Shown here: positions 24,253 through 32,659 of the stretch, in pieces
Position numbering within the stretch: the first letter of the stretch is position 1
Layout: the number at the start of each line of letters is the position of its first letter
NCBI GenBank assembly: GCA_964397015.1
Contig: CAYNHL010000025.1
Span: 1 to 34,173, forward strand
DNA: 34,173 nucleotides
DNA from: MADRE2 sp964397015
GTDB lineage: Bacteria; Desulfobacterota; Desulfobacteria; Desulfobacterales; Desulfobacteraceae
Direction of reading: 5' to 3'
The notes under the pieces: model-generated
Told to the model about the DNA's origin: nothing
Seen by the model: only the letters and a program-made list of their open reading frames with translations
Database searches by the model: none
Made by a program: the position numbers and the translations under genes

Positions 24253-24774
24253 TCAACTGGTCAGTTGTACCGGGATTTCAACCGTCACGCCAAGTACCCT
24301 CAATCCTTCAGGTTTTTCCATGATATCCTCCCTGTCAAGCACCTCTTCCAGGTTGTCTGAAATTGTATAGGAAATGATTCCCTGGCACTCGTAACGGATC
24401 CTGGCAAGTCCCAGCTGGCTTTTTTCCGTGTCACTCAAGGACCTGAGCATCATTTTTTTGTAGGTCTCCCTGGGATCTCCCGTGGAGATTTCCCGGAAAA
24501 TACTTTCAAAATCAGCCAGGTGGTCCGGGCCGGCAATATTCTGGATGCTGAGCGTTATTCTGCCGCAGGCAGGATCCTTCAATACCGTTATGTTGGCACC
24601 GCCCGCGGCAGAATATTTGACAATGTTTTCAACAAGTTCGGATGTTGCGGTGGCAACTTTCTTGGCATCGTTCAAATCCACGATACCTGTTGACAGCATG
24701 TCGGTAACAAAATTGCGGATATTGGATACGCTCTCCCATCGGGGACCAAAGCGCAGGTTCAGGTAGAAAGTCAT
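24253..24774 (-). CDS. RsbW/SpoIIAB- or Slr1658-like ATP-binding protein
   Basis: A 173-residue protein starting at ATG 24774, eight bases after AAGGAG. It has the GHKL N-box ATSELVENIVKYSAAGG (41-57, Asn50), which coordinates Mg-ATP in anti-sigma kinases. A strand ITVLKDPACGRITLSIQNIAG and a C-terminal SQLGLARIRYECQG follow, the latter typical of Slr1658-type proteins. The canonical G1 (DxGxG) and G2 motifs of classic RsbW are not obvious, as in the Slr1658/SiaB group. It probably phosphorylates the adjacent STAS protein. First gene of the unit ATPase - STAS - hybrid kinase. Confidence 0.82.
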   Translation of the reverse strand: MTFYLNLRFGPRWESVSNIRNFVTDMLSTGIVDLNDAKKVATATSELVENIVKYSAAGGANITVLKDPACGRITLSIQNIAGPDHLADFESIFREISTGDPRETYKKMMLRSLSDTEKSQLGLARIRYECQGIISYTISDNLEEVLDREDIMEKPEGLRVLGVTVEIPVQLTS

Positions 24775-24878
24775 GTATCAGGCTCCTTGATATGGGATGT
24801 TCCTGCCGTATTCCGGGACATTTTAGCCGATACAGGAGGCAAATGCAACAATTGCTTGCGCATCACGCCGGATTTTCG

Positions 24879-26084
24879 TCACCCATTGACCAGTCTGAGC
24901 ATGAAAGGTACGGCGGTCATTGTGCCGATGGTGGATCCCAGGTTGGTAAATATGACCACCAGCAGGATCCTGGTGACATTGTTTTTCCAAAAGCCCCTGA
25001 TGGTCATGATATCCCTTGGAATAGCCTCGAGATCCCTTACCTTGGGTTTTCTTGAAAATGCTTCCACAAGGCCGGAAACCCATCCGGCTGCAATCATGGG
25101 ATTGAGGGAGGTCAGCGGAGCCGCCAGGACCGCTGCAAGTATGGTGAGCGGATGGGCGAATGCGGCAACGGCACCGATACCGGCAAAAACCGCGTTGGCC
25201 GCAATCCAGATCCAGATCATTTCAGCGCCTGCGTGTTTGCCTTCCATCAGGAACCCTGCTGCAAACAAAGCCAGGATGCCGGCCGGCAGTATCCATTTCA
25301 GAATTTTTCCAAGGTTTCCGGGCCGGGGGATCCGGCCAAGGTCATCCAGGGATGGCAGGTTTTCCTGGCCCATATATTTTTTAATGCCGGGGACATGGGC
25401 CGCACCAACGACCGCAAGAACATGGGGCCCCTGGGCCGATCGGATTTTGTGGACCATGAACTGATCCCTTTCACTGATCAGTATTCGGCCGATAATGGGA
25501 TGGGATTTTCTGACATCAGACAGCAGCGTCTGCAGGATATCCTGCTCTTTCATCTTTTCAATGTCAGCTTCTTCAATGTCATCGCCCCCCATGGAAAATA
25601 CCATGCTGAACAGCAGCTTGAGTTTTTCAAAAAAACCCATGCCTCTCCAGACGCGGCTCAGCGTCACCTGTATATCCCGGTCTGCAGGAACCACGTTTGC
25701 CTGGACAGCTCCGGCCGCGTCTATGGCGTTGATCATTTCCTGGCCGGGCTGGATACCGAATTTATCTGCCAGCCGTTTTTGAAAAGAGGCCAGCAGCAGG
25801 TTCATGAGCAGTAAAAGGGTTTTTTTCTGCCGGATTATCTGGACAATATCCATTTCCCGCCATTTATCCTGGTTTTTGATAGATGAAAGCCGGGTATTGC
25901 AGAGTTCGACACAGACCGTGTCCGGTTTTGTTTCAAGGATGGTTTTTTTAACCAGGTCCGCGCTCTGCCTGGACACATGGGCGGTACCGATCAGGGTTAT
26001 CTGCTTGTCCCTGCATTTTAGACGGTGGATCATGGGGTCTGTCGCCTGGTCTGATGGCTGGCCGTTTGCTGGTGTGTCATTCAT
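24879..26084 (-). CDS. TraB/PrgY-family membrane protein
   Basis: A 401-residue protein. The N-terminal domain carries the TraB signatures ITLIGTAHVSRQSADLVK (GTAHVS at 33-38), VCVELCNTR (Glu60), SERDQFMVHKI and VVGAAHVPGIKKYM. These conserved His and Glu residues resemble the Tiki/EreA-like putative metalloprotease fold. The C-terminal third has four or so membrane helices (WILPAGILALFAAGFL, IWIWIAANAVFAG, LTILAAVLAAPLTSLNP and a final one near VTRILLVVIFTNLG). Enterococcal TraB/PrgY reduces pheromone activity; the function in Deltaproteobacteria is unknown. The start is ATG 26084 with only a weak ribosome site. Confidence 0.88.
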   Translation of the reverse strand: MNDTPANGQPSDQATDPMIHRLKCRDKQITLIGTAHVSRQSADLVKKTILETKPDTVCVELCNTRLSSIKNQDKWREMDIVQIIRQKKTLLLLMNLLLASFQKRLADKFGIQPGQEMINAIDAAGAVQANVVPADRDIQVTLSRVWRGMGFFEKLKLLFSMVFSMGGDDIEEADIEKMKEQDILQTLLSDVRKSHPIIGRILISERDQFMVHKIRSAQGPHVLAVVGAAHVPGIKKYMGQENLPSLDDLGRIPRPGNLGKILKWILPAGILALFAAGFLMEGKHAGAEMIWIWIAANAVFAGIGAVAAFAHPLTILAAVLAAPLTSLNPMIAAGWVSGLVEAFSRKPKVRDLEAIPRDIMTIRGFWKNNVTRILLVVIFTNLGSTIGTMTAVPFMLRLVNG

Positions 26085-26209
26085 GTCTTTGTCCCGAAGT
26101 AACGTGTTAGGTGGGGTCAGTGATGCTGCCCCCGTTCATCATCGTTGAAGCCCGAAAGTTGAATTATAATCATTTTAAGGGGCCAGGCAATACCAAAGAT
26201 TTGAAATTC

Positions 26210-26238
26210 TTGACCTTGTGCTTTTATTCTGGTATCAT
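26210..26238 (+). promoter_or_regulatory. candidate sigma-70 promoter
   Basis: TTGACC (26210-26215) and TATCAT (26233-26238) are 17 bases apart, each one base from consensus. The expected start near 26245 is only about 3 bases from ATG 26248, so the following gene may be leaderless, or translation may begin at ATG 26257. Confidence 0.5.
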
Positions 26239-26247
26239 AATTGTCTT

Positions 26248-26430
26248 ATGAAATCCATGGATGAACAGATACTCAGGGCCACAAAGGAAATAGTGGTCAA
26301 ATTTATTGAAATGGGGAGGTTGTCCCCGTCCAATATCCATGAGTCGTTCAAAGATATTTACACCACGGTTGCCCAATCCGTGAGATCCGGTTCACCGGAT
26401 GCTTCCGATTCCAATGACTCAAAAGACTGA
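26248..26430 (+). CDS. short helical protein upstream of the Gate-domain gene
   Basis: About 60 residues from ATG 26248 (ATG 26257 is an alternative). It is predicted helical: DEQILRATKEIVVKFIEMG, LSPSNIHESFKDIYTTVAQ, then a Ser/Asp tail. The helical pattern recalls the N-terminal helices of MucR-like regulators, but the zinc finger is absent, so this is only a resemblance. No ribosome site is visible. Its 3' end overlaps the next gene by 17 bases in another frame, which argues for translational coupling and a real gene. Confidence 0.6.
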   Translation: MKSMDEQILRATKEIVVKFIEMGRLSPSNIHESFKDIYTTVAQSVRSGSPDASDSNDSKD

Positions 26431-27409
26431 ACCGGTCCTGCGCCGGGTTAAATCATCTGTTCTCAGGGGGCTGGGCAAGGGATGGACCGGCTGGTGCTGG
26501 CTCATGAAAATCATTGTGCCCATTTCCCTGGCCACGGCACTCCTGGTTCATTTTGGCGTCATTTACCATCTCGGTTTCCTTTTCGAACCCATGATGAATA
26601 TAATCGGGCTGCCTGCCACTGCGGTTCTGCCCATTATCATAGGCCTGTTCACTGGTATTTACGGAGCGGTGGCGGCCATGGCCGTGATTCCTTTGTCCAT
26701 GACCCACATGATACTCATTGCTGTTTTTCTGCTGATTTCCCATAACCTGATCCAGGAAAGTATTGTCCAGGGGCGATCCGGTATAAATCCCTTTTTTGCA
26801 GGAGGCTTCAGGCTGTTCATGTCCGTTGTCGTGACCTTTGCCTGTTCCAAGGCAATGGGTGCAGAAGGCTCAGTTGCGGCAGCGGCCGCCGGGGATTCGG
26901 CAGGTCTCGGCCCCGTGGTGCAGCCCTTTTCTGCCATGATAGCCCTGTGGGCAGTGGACATAATGAAGCTGGGCATTAAAATATTCTGCATAATAATGCC
27001 TTTGATGGTGATTCTGGACCTGGCCAAGACATTTTTTTTGATCCAGTTTATAACCCGCATGATATTTCCGGTGCTGAAAATAATGGGATTGAGCCGTTCA
27101 ACCGGTCTGCTGTGGCTGACGGCATCTTTTTTCGGCCTGGCATACGGGGCGGCGGTCATAGTCGAGGAAACAAAAACAAATGCCTATACCCAGGACGAGC
27201 TGATACGGCTGCACCTGTCCATCGGGATCAATCACGCAATCATCGAGGACCCGATCCTGTTTCTCCCGTTAGGGCTGCCCCCTTTCTGGCTGTGGATCCC
27301 CAGGTTCATCGCGGCCATCGCGGCCACCTACGTCTTTTTCCTGATCAGTGCTGCAAGGAGACTTTATGTTAAGCGCGCTTGCCATAAAAAACTTTGCAAT
27401 CATAGATGA
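26414..27409 (+). CDS. nucleoside-recognition (Gate) domain membrane protein
   Basis: The ATG 26414 start gives 331 residues; ATG 26399 in the same frame is possible, and neither has a clear ribosome site. The protein has about eight hydrophobic segments. Two Gate-type repeats show LPIIIGLFTGIYGAVAAMAV with PLSMTHMILIAVFLLISHN, and LLWLTASFFGLAYGAAVI with HLSIGINHAIIEDPILFLPLG. Similar proteins (SpmA/SpmB, FeoB C-terminal half, YjiH) are inner-membrane transporters or permease-like proteins; the substrate is unknown. It begins inside the small upstream gene and its end overlaps recN by 44 bases, so all three are probably one transcript. Confidence 0.85.
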   Translation: MTQKTEPVLRRVKSSVLRGLGKGWTGWCWLMKIIVPISLATALLVHFGVIYHLGFLFEPMMNIIGLPATAVLPIIIGLFTGIYGAVAAMAVIPLSMTHMILIAVFLLISHNLIQESIVQGRSGINPFFAGGFRLFMSVVVTFACSKAMGAEGSVAAAAAGDSAGLGPVVQPFSAMIALWAVDIMKLGIKIFCIIMPLMVILDLAKTFFLIQFITRMIFPVLKIMGLSRSTGLLWLTASFFGLAYGAAVIVEETKTNAYTQDELIRLHLSIGINHAIIEDPILFLPLGLPPFWLWIPRFIAAIAATYVFFLISAARRLYVKRACHKKLCNHR

Positions 27410-29072
27410 CATAAGGATTACCTTTTCAAAAGGGCTGACCGTGTTGACCGGGGAAACCGGTGCGGGGAAATCCATCATCATCCAGGCGGCCAATCTTCTT
27501 TTAGGACAGCGGGCATCTACGGATCTTGTCCGGACCGGGGAAGAAACCGCGGAGCTCGAGCTTTTTTTTGATATCACCCCTGGAAGCCGGGCGGCCGCTT
27601 TACTTGAATCCCAGGACATCGACAGCTCCGAGGGGCTGATAATCAGGCGCCTTATCTCACAGACAGCAAAAAGCCGGATTTTTATCAATTCGCGGCAGGT
27701 CACCATGCAGATGCTCAAGGAAGTGACCCTCAACCTGGCCGGTGTTTCAAGCCAGCATGCCCACCAGGAGCTTCTGGATGAATCATGTCACATGGATATC
27801 CTGGACCGTTTTGCCGGGACCCTGGACCTGCGGGAAAAAGTTGCGCAGTGCTATCGCCGGATTCTGCCAATGGAAAAAGAATTGGAAAAACTGTCCGCAC
27901 AAACAAAGGAAAATGCCAGGGAACAGGAATTTATAAGATACCAGCTCGACGAGATCCGGGATGCCGATATCCAGCCGGATGAAGACAGGCTGCTGGACGA
28001 TAAAAGAAAACAGCTGATGAGTGCATCACAGATTTTCAACTGCATGGCTGACGGTGTGGATGAGCTGCATGAAAAACAGGGGTCTGTGGTTGAAACGTTG
28101 ACCCGCCTGAGAAATGAACTGGACAGGTTTTCCCAGACAGATTCCGGTCTTGTTCCCCTTGCCGGCCGCCTGAACAGTGTACTGTTTGAAATCGAGGACC
28201 TGGTATCGGACCTGCGGTCCCACGCGTCCGGGATTGACATGGACCCGCAGTCACTCGAAGCTATTGAACAACGGCTGGACCTGATCCAGAAACTCAAGCG
28301 AAAATACGGCCCTGAGCTGGATGCCGTGTTCGAGAAGTATGCCGCCCTGCAGGAGCAGCTTGAGCAGATCGGCGGCAGTGAAGCCAGGATTGAAGAGCTG
28401 AAAAAAAATCTTTTTGATCAAACCGCCACCCTGGTCAGCCTGGCAAATGAATTGTCCCGAAAGCGGCACGAAGCAGGGGAAAAACTGGCATCTTTGGCCC
28501 AGGAGCAGCTCCGGGGCCTGGAAATGGATAAAGCGGTTTTTCAGGTTCATATCAGTCCGGTATCTTCGATCGAGGCAGGCCCTGATCCAAATCACGGATT
28601 ATCCGGGATGTCAGCAAACGGCATGGACAAGGTGGTTTTTCTTTTGAGCCCCAACCCAGGGGAAGCCCCAAGGCCGTTGAACCGGATCGCATCTGGAGGA
28701 GAGCTGTCCAGGATTGTCCTGGCTTTGAAGGCCGTGCTTTCAAGGGTTGAAAGCCAGCAGACCCTTATTTTCGACGAGGTGGATGCAGGAGTCGGCGGGG
28801 CGACCGCGGAAAAGGTCGGTGAAAAGCTTTTACAACTTTCCAGTGCCCACCAGGTGATCTGCATCACCCATCTTGCACAGATCGCAAAATACGCCAACCA
28901 CCAGTTCAGTATCACAAAGCAGGTCAAAAATTCCAGGACTTCCACCCGCATAATTCCCCTGACATCCCGGGAGCAGCGGGTCGCTGAAATTGCCCGGATG
29001 CTTGCCGGAAAACAGGTTTCTTCCGCCGCCCTGACCCATGCCAGGGATCTGCTGGATGGAGCAGGGACTTGA
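27366..29072 (+). CDS. recN: DNA repair protein RecN
   Basis: ATG 27366 is preceded by AAGGAG, giving 568 residues, a normal length. It has an SMC-like ABC ATPase head split by coiled coils: Walker A GETGAGKS (29-36), a Q-loop region near VSSQHAHQELLD, a long coiled coil (about 150-365), signature ASGGELSRIVLALK and Walker B TLIFDEVDAGVGG (Asp470, Glu471), then a switch His in CITHLAQIA. RecN acts in double-strand break repair. No LexA box was recognised upstream because the start lies within the preceding gene. Confidence 0.97.
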   Translation: MLSALAIKNFAIIDDIRITFSKGLTVLTGETGAGKSIIIQAANLLLGQRASTDLVRTGEETAELELFFDITPGSRAAALLESQDIDSSEGLIIRRLISQTAKSRIFINSRQVTMQMLKEVTLNLAGVSSQHAHQELLDESCHMDILDRFAGTLDLREKVAQCYRRILPMEKELEKLSAQTKENAREQEFIRYQLDEIRDADIQPDEDRLLDDKRKQLMSASQIFNCMADGVDELHEKQGSVVETLTRLRNELDRFSQTDSGLVPLAGRLNSVLFEIEDLVSDLRSHASGIDMDPQSLEAIEQRLDLIQKLKRKYGPELDAVFEKYAALQEQLEQIGGSEARIEELKKNLFDQTATLVSLANELSRKRHEAGEKLASLAQEQLRGLEMDKAVFQVHISPVSSIEAGPDPNHGLSGMSANGMDKVVFLLSPNPGEAPRPLNRIASGGELSRIVLALKAVLSRVESQQTLIFDEVDAGVGGATAEKVGEKLLQLSSAHQVICITHLAQIAKYANHQFSITKQVKNSRTSTRIIPLTSREQRVAEIARMLAGKQVSSAALTHARDLLDGAGT

Positions 29073-29135
29073 CGGTCCGTGATTCCGTGGTTATATTGAG
29101 AAATTAATCAAACCGGACTGTTTCAAGGAGTTACC

Positions 29136-29381
29136 ATGCCTATATATGAATTCAAATGTTTGAAATGCGACGCTTTTTTCGAGGTGATTGTCAAGCCGTC
29201 CGATGATGAAAAAAGCGTTGGATGCCCGGAGTGCCAGTCCCGGGAATTTCAGCGGGTGGTCAGCAAGGTCAATTATACCATGGGCACGGCCGGTGGTTCA
29301 TCGCAGCAGGGTGTTTCCTCCCAGACGCGGAACTGCAGCAGCGGCAGCTGTACTACCTACACTGTTCCCGGTGATGGCTGA
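29136..29381 (+). CDS. FmdB-type zinc-ribbon protein
   Basis: An 81-residue protein with AAGGAG before ATG 29136. It begins MPIYEFKCLKC, the hallmark of the FmdB/CxxC_CxxC_SSSS family, with a second pair CPEC about 20 residues later, so one zinc site is formed. The C-terminal tail is Ser/Gly/Cys-rich (NCSSGSCTTYTVPG), as is common in this family, and carries two further Cys residues. FmdB was described as a putative regulator of the formamidase operon; in most bacteria the function is unknown. It follows recN by 63 bases. Confidence 0.92.
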   Translation: MPIYEFKCLKCDAFFEVIVKPSDDEKSVGCPECQSREFQRVVSKVNYTMGTAGGSSQQGVSSQTRNCSSGSCTTYTVPGDG

Positions 29382-29463
29382 AGCCGTATTTTTTCTTTTG
29401 CTGTTTAATTCCACGCTCCAGAAAAAAACCCGCCAGACTGTTACCTGAATAAAGGAGGTGCTT

Positions 29464-30747
29464 ATGACCCGATATGCACGGCTCGTCGTTGAAGATAAGG
29501 AATACCTGCTTCCCGTAATAGAAGGATCTGAAGGTGAAAAGGCAATCGATATCAGATCCCTGCGGTCTGAATCCGGCATGATCACGTTTGATCCAGGATT
29601 CGGCAATACCGGTTCCTGCCGGTCGGCCATCACTTACATGGATGGCGAAAAAGGCATTCTAAGGTACCGTGGAATACCTATTGAAGAGCTTGCTGAAAAT
29701 TCCACTTTTGTGGAAACAGCCTACCTTCTGATAGCCGGAAAACTGCCGACCCGGGATGAATTGATCAGGACCAGTGTGCTGCTCAATGATTATTCCCTTC
29801 TTCATGAAGATATGAGGGCCTTTTACCAGAATTATCCCAGGCGGGCCCACCCCATGGGGATATTGTCCGCCATGATAAATGCCATGAGAAGCTTTTACCC
29901 CGAACTGATCGACCTGGATGAAGAATTGAACAGGACTTTTTTGCGCCTGATTTCAAAAATCAGGACCATGGCGGCCATGGCATATAAGATATCCCGGGGC
30001 CACCGGGTGATCTATCCGCGGCCGGACTATTCCTACTGCGCCAATTTTCTCAACATGATGTTCGACAATCCGGTCATCCCCTATGAAATGGACAGGGATC
30101 TGGAGAGGGCCCTGAATGTGTTCTGGATTCTGCATGCCGATCATGAACAGAATTGTTCCACTACTGCCGTGAGGGTCGTGGGCAGCGGAAAGGTCAATAT
30201 CTATGCCGCCATTTCCGCCGGAATCTGTGCGTTGTGGGGACCGCTCCACGGCGGAGCCAACCAGGCGGTCGTGCTCATGCTTGAAAAGATTCACCGGGAC
30301 GGCCTGAGTATTGATTCACTCATCGAAAGGGCAAAGGACAAAAACGATGATTTCCGGCTCATGGGGTTCGGGCACAGGGTTTACAAGACCTATGATCCCC
30401 GTGCCAAGATCATGAAGCAGATGTGTGACATTGTACTGTCAAAGACCAGGCACAAGGACCCGCTTTTGGACATTGCAATGGCCCTGGAGGAAAGAGCACT
30501 GACAGACCCGTTTTTCCAGGATAAGCACCTGTACCCGAACGTGGATTTTTATTCCGGTATCGTGCTCAGGGCAATGGGTATTCCCACCAACATGTTCACG
30601 GTCATGTTTGCCATTGGGCGGCTGCCGGGCTGGATTGCCCAGTGGAAAGAAGATTATGCGGATCCGGAGATGAAAATATCCAGGCCGCGGCAGATTTACA
30701 CCGGCCGGACCATGAATCACTATGTTCCCATCAAGGACAGGGAATAA
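29464..30747 (+). CDS. gltA: citrate synthase
   Basis: AGGAGG lies five bases before ATG 29464, giving 427 residues. Catalytic residues are His262 (GPLHGGANQAV), His304 (GFGHRVYKTYDPRA) and Asp361 (YPNVDFYSG), at almost the same numbers as in the E. coli hexameric enzyme. The N-terminal SGMITFDPGFGNTGSCRSAITYMDG is also typical of GltA type II. It condenses oxaloacetate and acetyl-CoA in the citric acid cycle, which acetate-oxidising Desulfobacter-type organisms use. A methylcitrate synthase role cannot be fully excluded from sequence alone. Its last 26 bases overlap the following gene. Confidence 0.95.
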   Translation: MTRYARLVVEDKEYLLPVIEGSEGEKAIDIRSLRSESGMITFDPGFGNTGSCRSAITYMDGEKGILRYRGIPIEELAENSTFVETAYLLIAGKLPTRDELIRTSVLLNDYSLLHEDMRAFYQNYPRRAHPMGILSAMINAMRSFYPELIDLDEELNRTFLRLISKIRTMAAMAYKISRGHRVIYPRPDYSYCANFLNMMFDNPVIPYEMDRDLERALNVFWILHADHEQNCSTTAVRVVGSGKVNIYAAISAGICALWGPLHGGANQAVVLMLEKIHRDGLSIDSLIERAKDKNDDFRLMGFGHRVYKTYDPRAKIMKQMCDIVLSKTRHKDPLLDIAMALEERALTDPFFQDKHLYPNVDFYSGIVLRAMGIPTNMFTVMFAIGRLPGWIAQWKEDYADPEMKISRPRQIYTGRTMNHYVPIKDRE

Positions 30748-31585
30748 TTTCAAGCAGGCAGTGAGGGATGCTCCCCTTGTCATCGCCCACCGCGGCGCAC
30801 GCAGCATTGCTCCTGAAAATACGATTCCTGCCGCCCTGAAAGCGTATGAGGCCGGTGCCGACCTGTGGGAAACCGATGTCAGGATGACAAGGGACCGGCA
30901 CCTGATACTGTTCCACGACGATACCCTGGACCGGACCACGGATGTCCGGACCCGGTTTCCAGGGGCTTCAGGCTACCGGGTGGACGATTTTACGCTGGAT
31001 GAAATCACCACTCTGGATGCAGGATCATATTTTGTCAGTACCGATCCGTTTGCCCAGATCAGGGCCGGTAATGTTTCCCGGCAGGAATGCCGGGAGTTTG
31101 TGGGTGTCAGGGTTCCGACACTGGCCCAGGGCCTTGAATTCACAGGCAGACATGCTTGGGCCGTGAACCTGGAACTCAAACATCATTTTGGGGAAAACCC
31201 GTCCATGGATATGCCGGAACTGGTCATCGATGCCATTATCCGGTCGGGTATAGATCCTGCAAAGGTAGCAGTGTCCTCCTTTTTTCATCCCTGGCTTCAC
31301 CATATCAGGTCCAGGGCCCCGGAAATCGAGGTGCAGGCCCTTATAGATACACCGGCGGATATCGCGCGGATAAGGAGCGGCGGATCAGGATCAGAGGATT
31401 TTGATGTTTACAATGTGGCTTACCCGCTGGTTACCCGTGCCCTGGTATCTGATCTTGCCTTGTCAGGAAAAAAGATAAATGTCTATACCGTAAACAATCC
31501 CGATGTTGTCAGCAAGCTCACCCGGTATAAAGTTGCGGGTATTATAACCGATTTTCCCCAGTATTTCAGCCGGATGCCGATTTGA
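30722..31585 (+). CDS. glycerophosphodiester phosphodiesterase-family protein
   Basis: A 287-residue TIM-barrel protein. The catalytic set is visible: His23-Arg24 (IAHRGARS), Glu32-Asn33 (PENTIPAALKAYEAG), Glu50 and Asp52 (LWETDVRMTRD), His65 (ILFHDDTLDRTTD) and VNLELKHH, with INVYTVNNPD near the end. These act on glycerophosphodiesters to release glycerol-3-phosphate with a divalent metal. No signal peptide is present, so it is cytoplasmic, like UgpQ rather than periplasmic GlpQ. ATG 30722 overlaps gltA by 26 bases; GTG 30761 is an alternative that would trim 13 residues. It overlaps the convergent aldolase by 20 bases. Confidence 0.93.
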   Translation: MFPSRTGNNFKQAVRDAPLVIAHRGARSIAPENTIPAALKAYEAGADLWETDVRMTRDRHLILFHDDTLDRTTDVRTRFPGASGYRVDDFTLDEITTLDAGSYFVSTDPFAQIRAGNVSRQECREFVGVRVPTLAQGLEFTGRHAWAVNLELKHHFGENPSMDMPELVIDAIIRSGIDPAKVAVSSFFHPWLHHIRSRAPEIEVQALIDTPADIARIRSGGSGSEDFDVYNVAYPLVTRALVSDLALSGKKINVYTVNNPDVVSKLTRYKVAGIITDFPQYFSRMPI

Positions 31586-32591
31586 CAAAAAAGCGCTTGA
31601 CCGTTTCAACCGTGCGGTCAATGTCCTTTCGTGATATGCCGAGATGGGTGACCAGGCGGAAGGGATTTTCAAAAGGAATGAGGATCCCGGCAGTTTTCAT
31701 GTGGGCGTGAAATTCATTGAACCTGCAAGTAATTTGTGCAAAAAGGATATTGGTCTGTACCGCTTCTGGATCTGTCTTGATCCCTTCAATTGAAGAAAGT
31801 CCCCGGGCAAGCACCCCTGCATTTTCATGATCTTCGGCCAGCCTGTCTACGTTTCGGGCAAGAGCATGGGTTCCGGCTGCCGCCAGTATCCCTGCCTGGC
31901 GCATGCCCCCGCCGAGAACCTTTCTCCAGCGCCGTGCATCGCGAACCTGGTCCCGGCTGCCGCACAACAGTGATCCAACCGGTGCCCCCAGACCTTTGGA
32001 CAGGCAGACGGACAGGGTATCGAAATGCCCTGCAATTACCCTTGCCTCGATGCCCTGCGCGACTGCAGCATTGAATATGCGTGCACCGTCCAGGTGAAGG
32101 CCAAGGCCCTGGGCTTTTGAAAATTTTCGGGCTTTTTCAAGATAGTCCAGCGGCAGAATTTTTCCGGCCTGGGTGTTTTCAAGACAAAGCAGCCTGGTTT
32201 TTGCAAAATGGAAGTCATCCGGTTTTATAAAACGGGCTACCCTTTCAAGGTCCAGCGTACCGTCAGGTTCAAATTCCAGCGGCTGGGGCTGAATGCTTCC
32301 CAGGACTGCTGCTCCCCCTCCTTCGTAGCGGTAAGTGTGGGCCTGCTGTCCTACAATGTATTCGTCGCCCCTTGAACAGTGGGTGAACAGGGAAAGAAGA
32401 TTGCCCTGAGTGCCCGAGGAACAGAAAAGAGCGTCTTCGGTTCCCATTATGGCAGCGGCTGTTTCTTCAAGGCGGTTGACCGATGGGTCTTCCCCGTATA
32501 CATCATCCCCGACCGGTGCTTTGGCCATAACTTCCCTCATTTCCCTGTCCGGGGTGGTGACGGTGTCACTTCTTAAATCTATGAAATCCAT
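31566..32591 (-). CDS. ltaE: low-specificity L-threonine aldolase
   Basis: A 341-residue PLP-dependent enzyme, normal length. Signatures are DLRSDTVTTPDREMREVM, VGDDVYGEDPSVNRLEETAA, the PLP-stacking His85 (QQAHTYRYEGGG), LHLDGARIFNA (Asp168, Arg171), and the Schiff-base Lys199 in SVCLSKGLGAPVGS. It cleaves threonine or allo-threonine to glycine and acetaldehyde. ATG 32591 has AAAGGA-like sequence (rc of TCTTTATGG) only loosely placed. It is transcribed convergently toward the phosphodiesterase and divergently from the truncated aminotransferase. Confidence 0.95.
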   Translation of the reverse strand: MDFIDLRSDTVTTPDREMREVMAKAPVGDDVYGEDPSVNRLEETAAAIMGTEDALFCSSGTQGNLLSLFTHCSRGDEYIVGQQAHTYRYEGGGAAVLGSIQPQPLEFEPDGTLDLERVARFIKPDDFHFAKTRLLCLENTQAGKILPLDYLEKARKFSKAQGLGLHLDGARIFNAAVAQGIEARVIAGHFDTLSVCLSKGLGAPVGSLLCGSRDQVRDARRWRKVLGGGMRQAGILAAAGTHALARNVDRLAEDHENAGVLARGLSSIEGIKTDPEAVQTNILFAQITCRFNEFHAHMKTAGILIPFENPFRLVTHLGISRKDIDRTVETVKRFFVKSASG

Positions 32592-32659
32592 AAAGACCGT
32601 CCTTTTCTTTTTTCATCCGATATTGTCAAACCCACTCACGGGGACTGACTATGACATAA

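Noticed and set aside
25152..25814. Plus-strand open frame of 220 codons
   Set aside because: It is antisense to the TraB-family gene, has a Cys/His/Arg-rich composition typical of shadow frames, and has no ribosome site.
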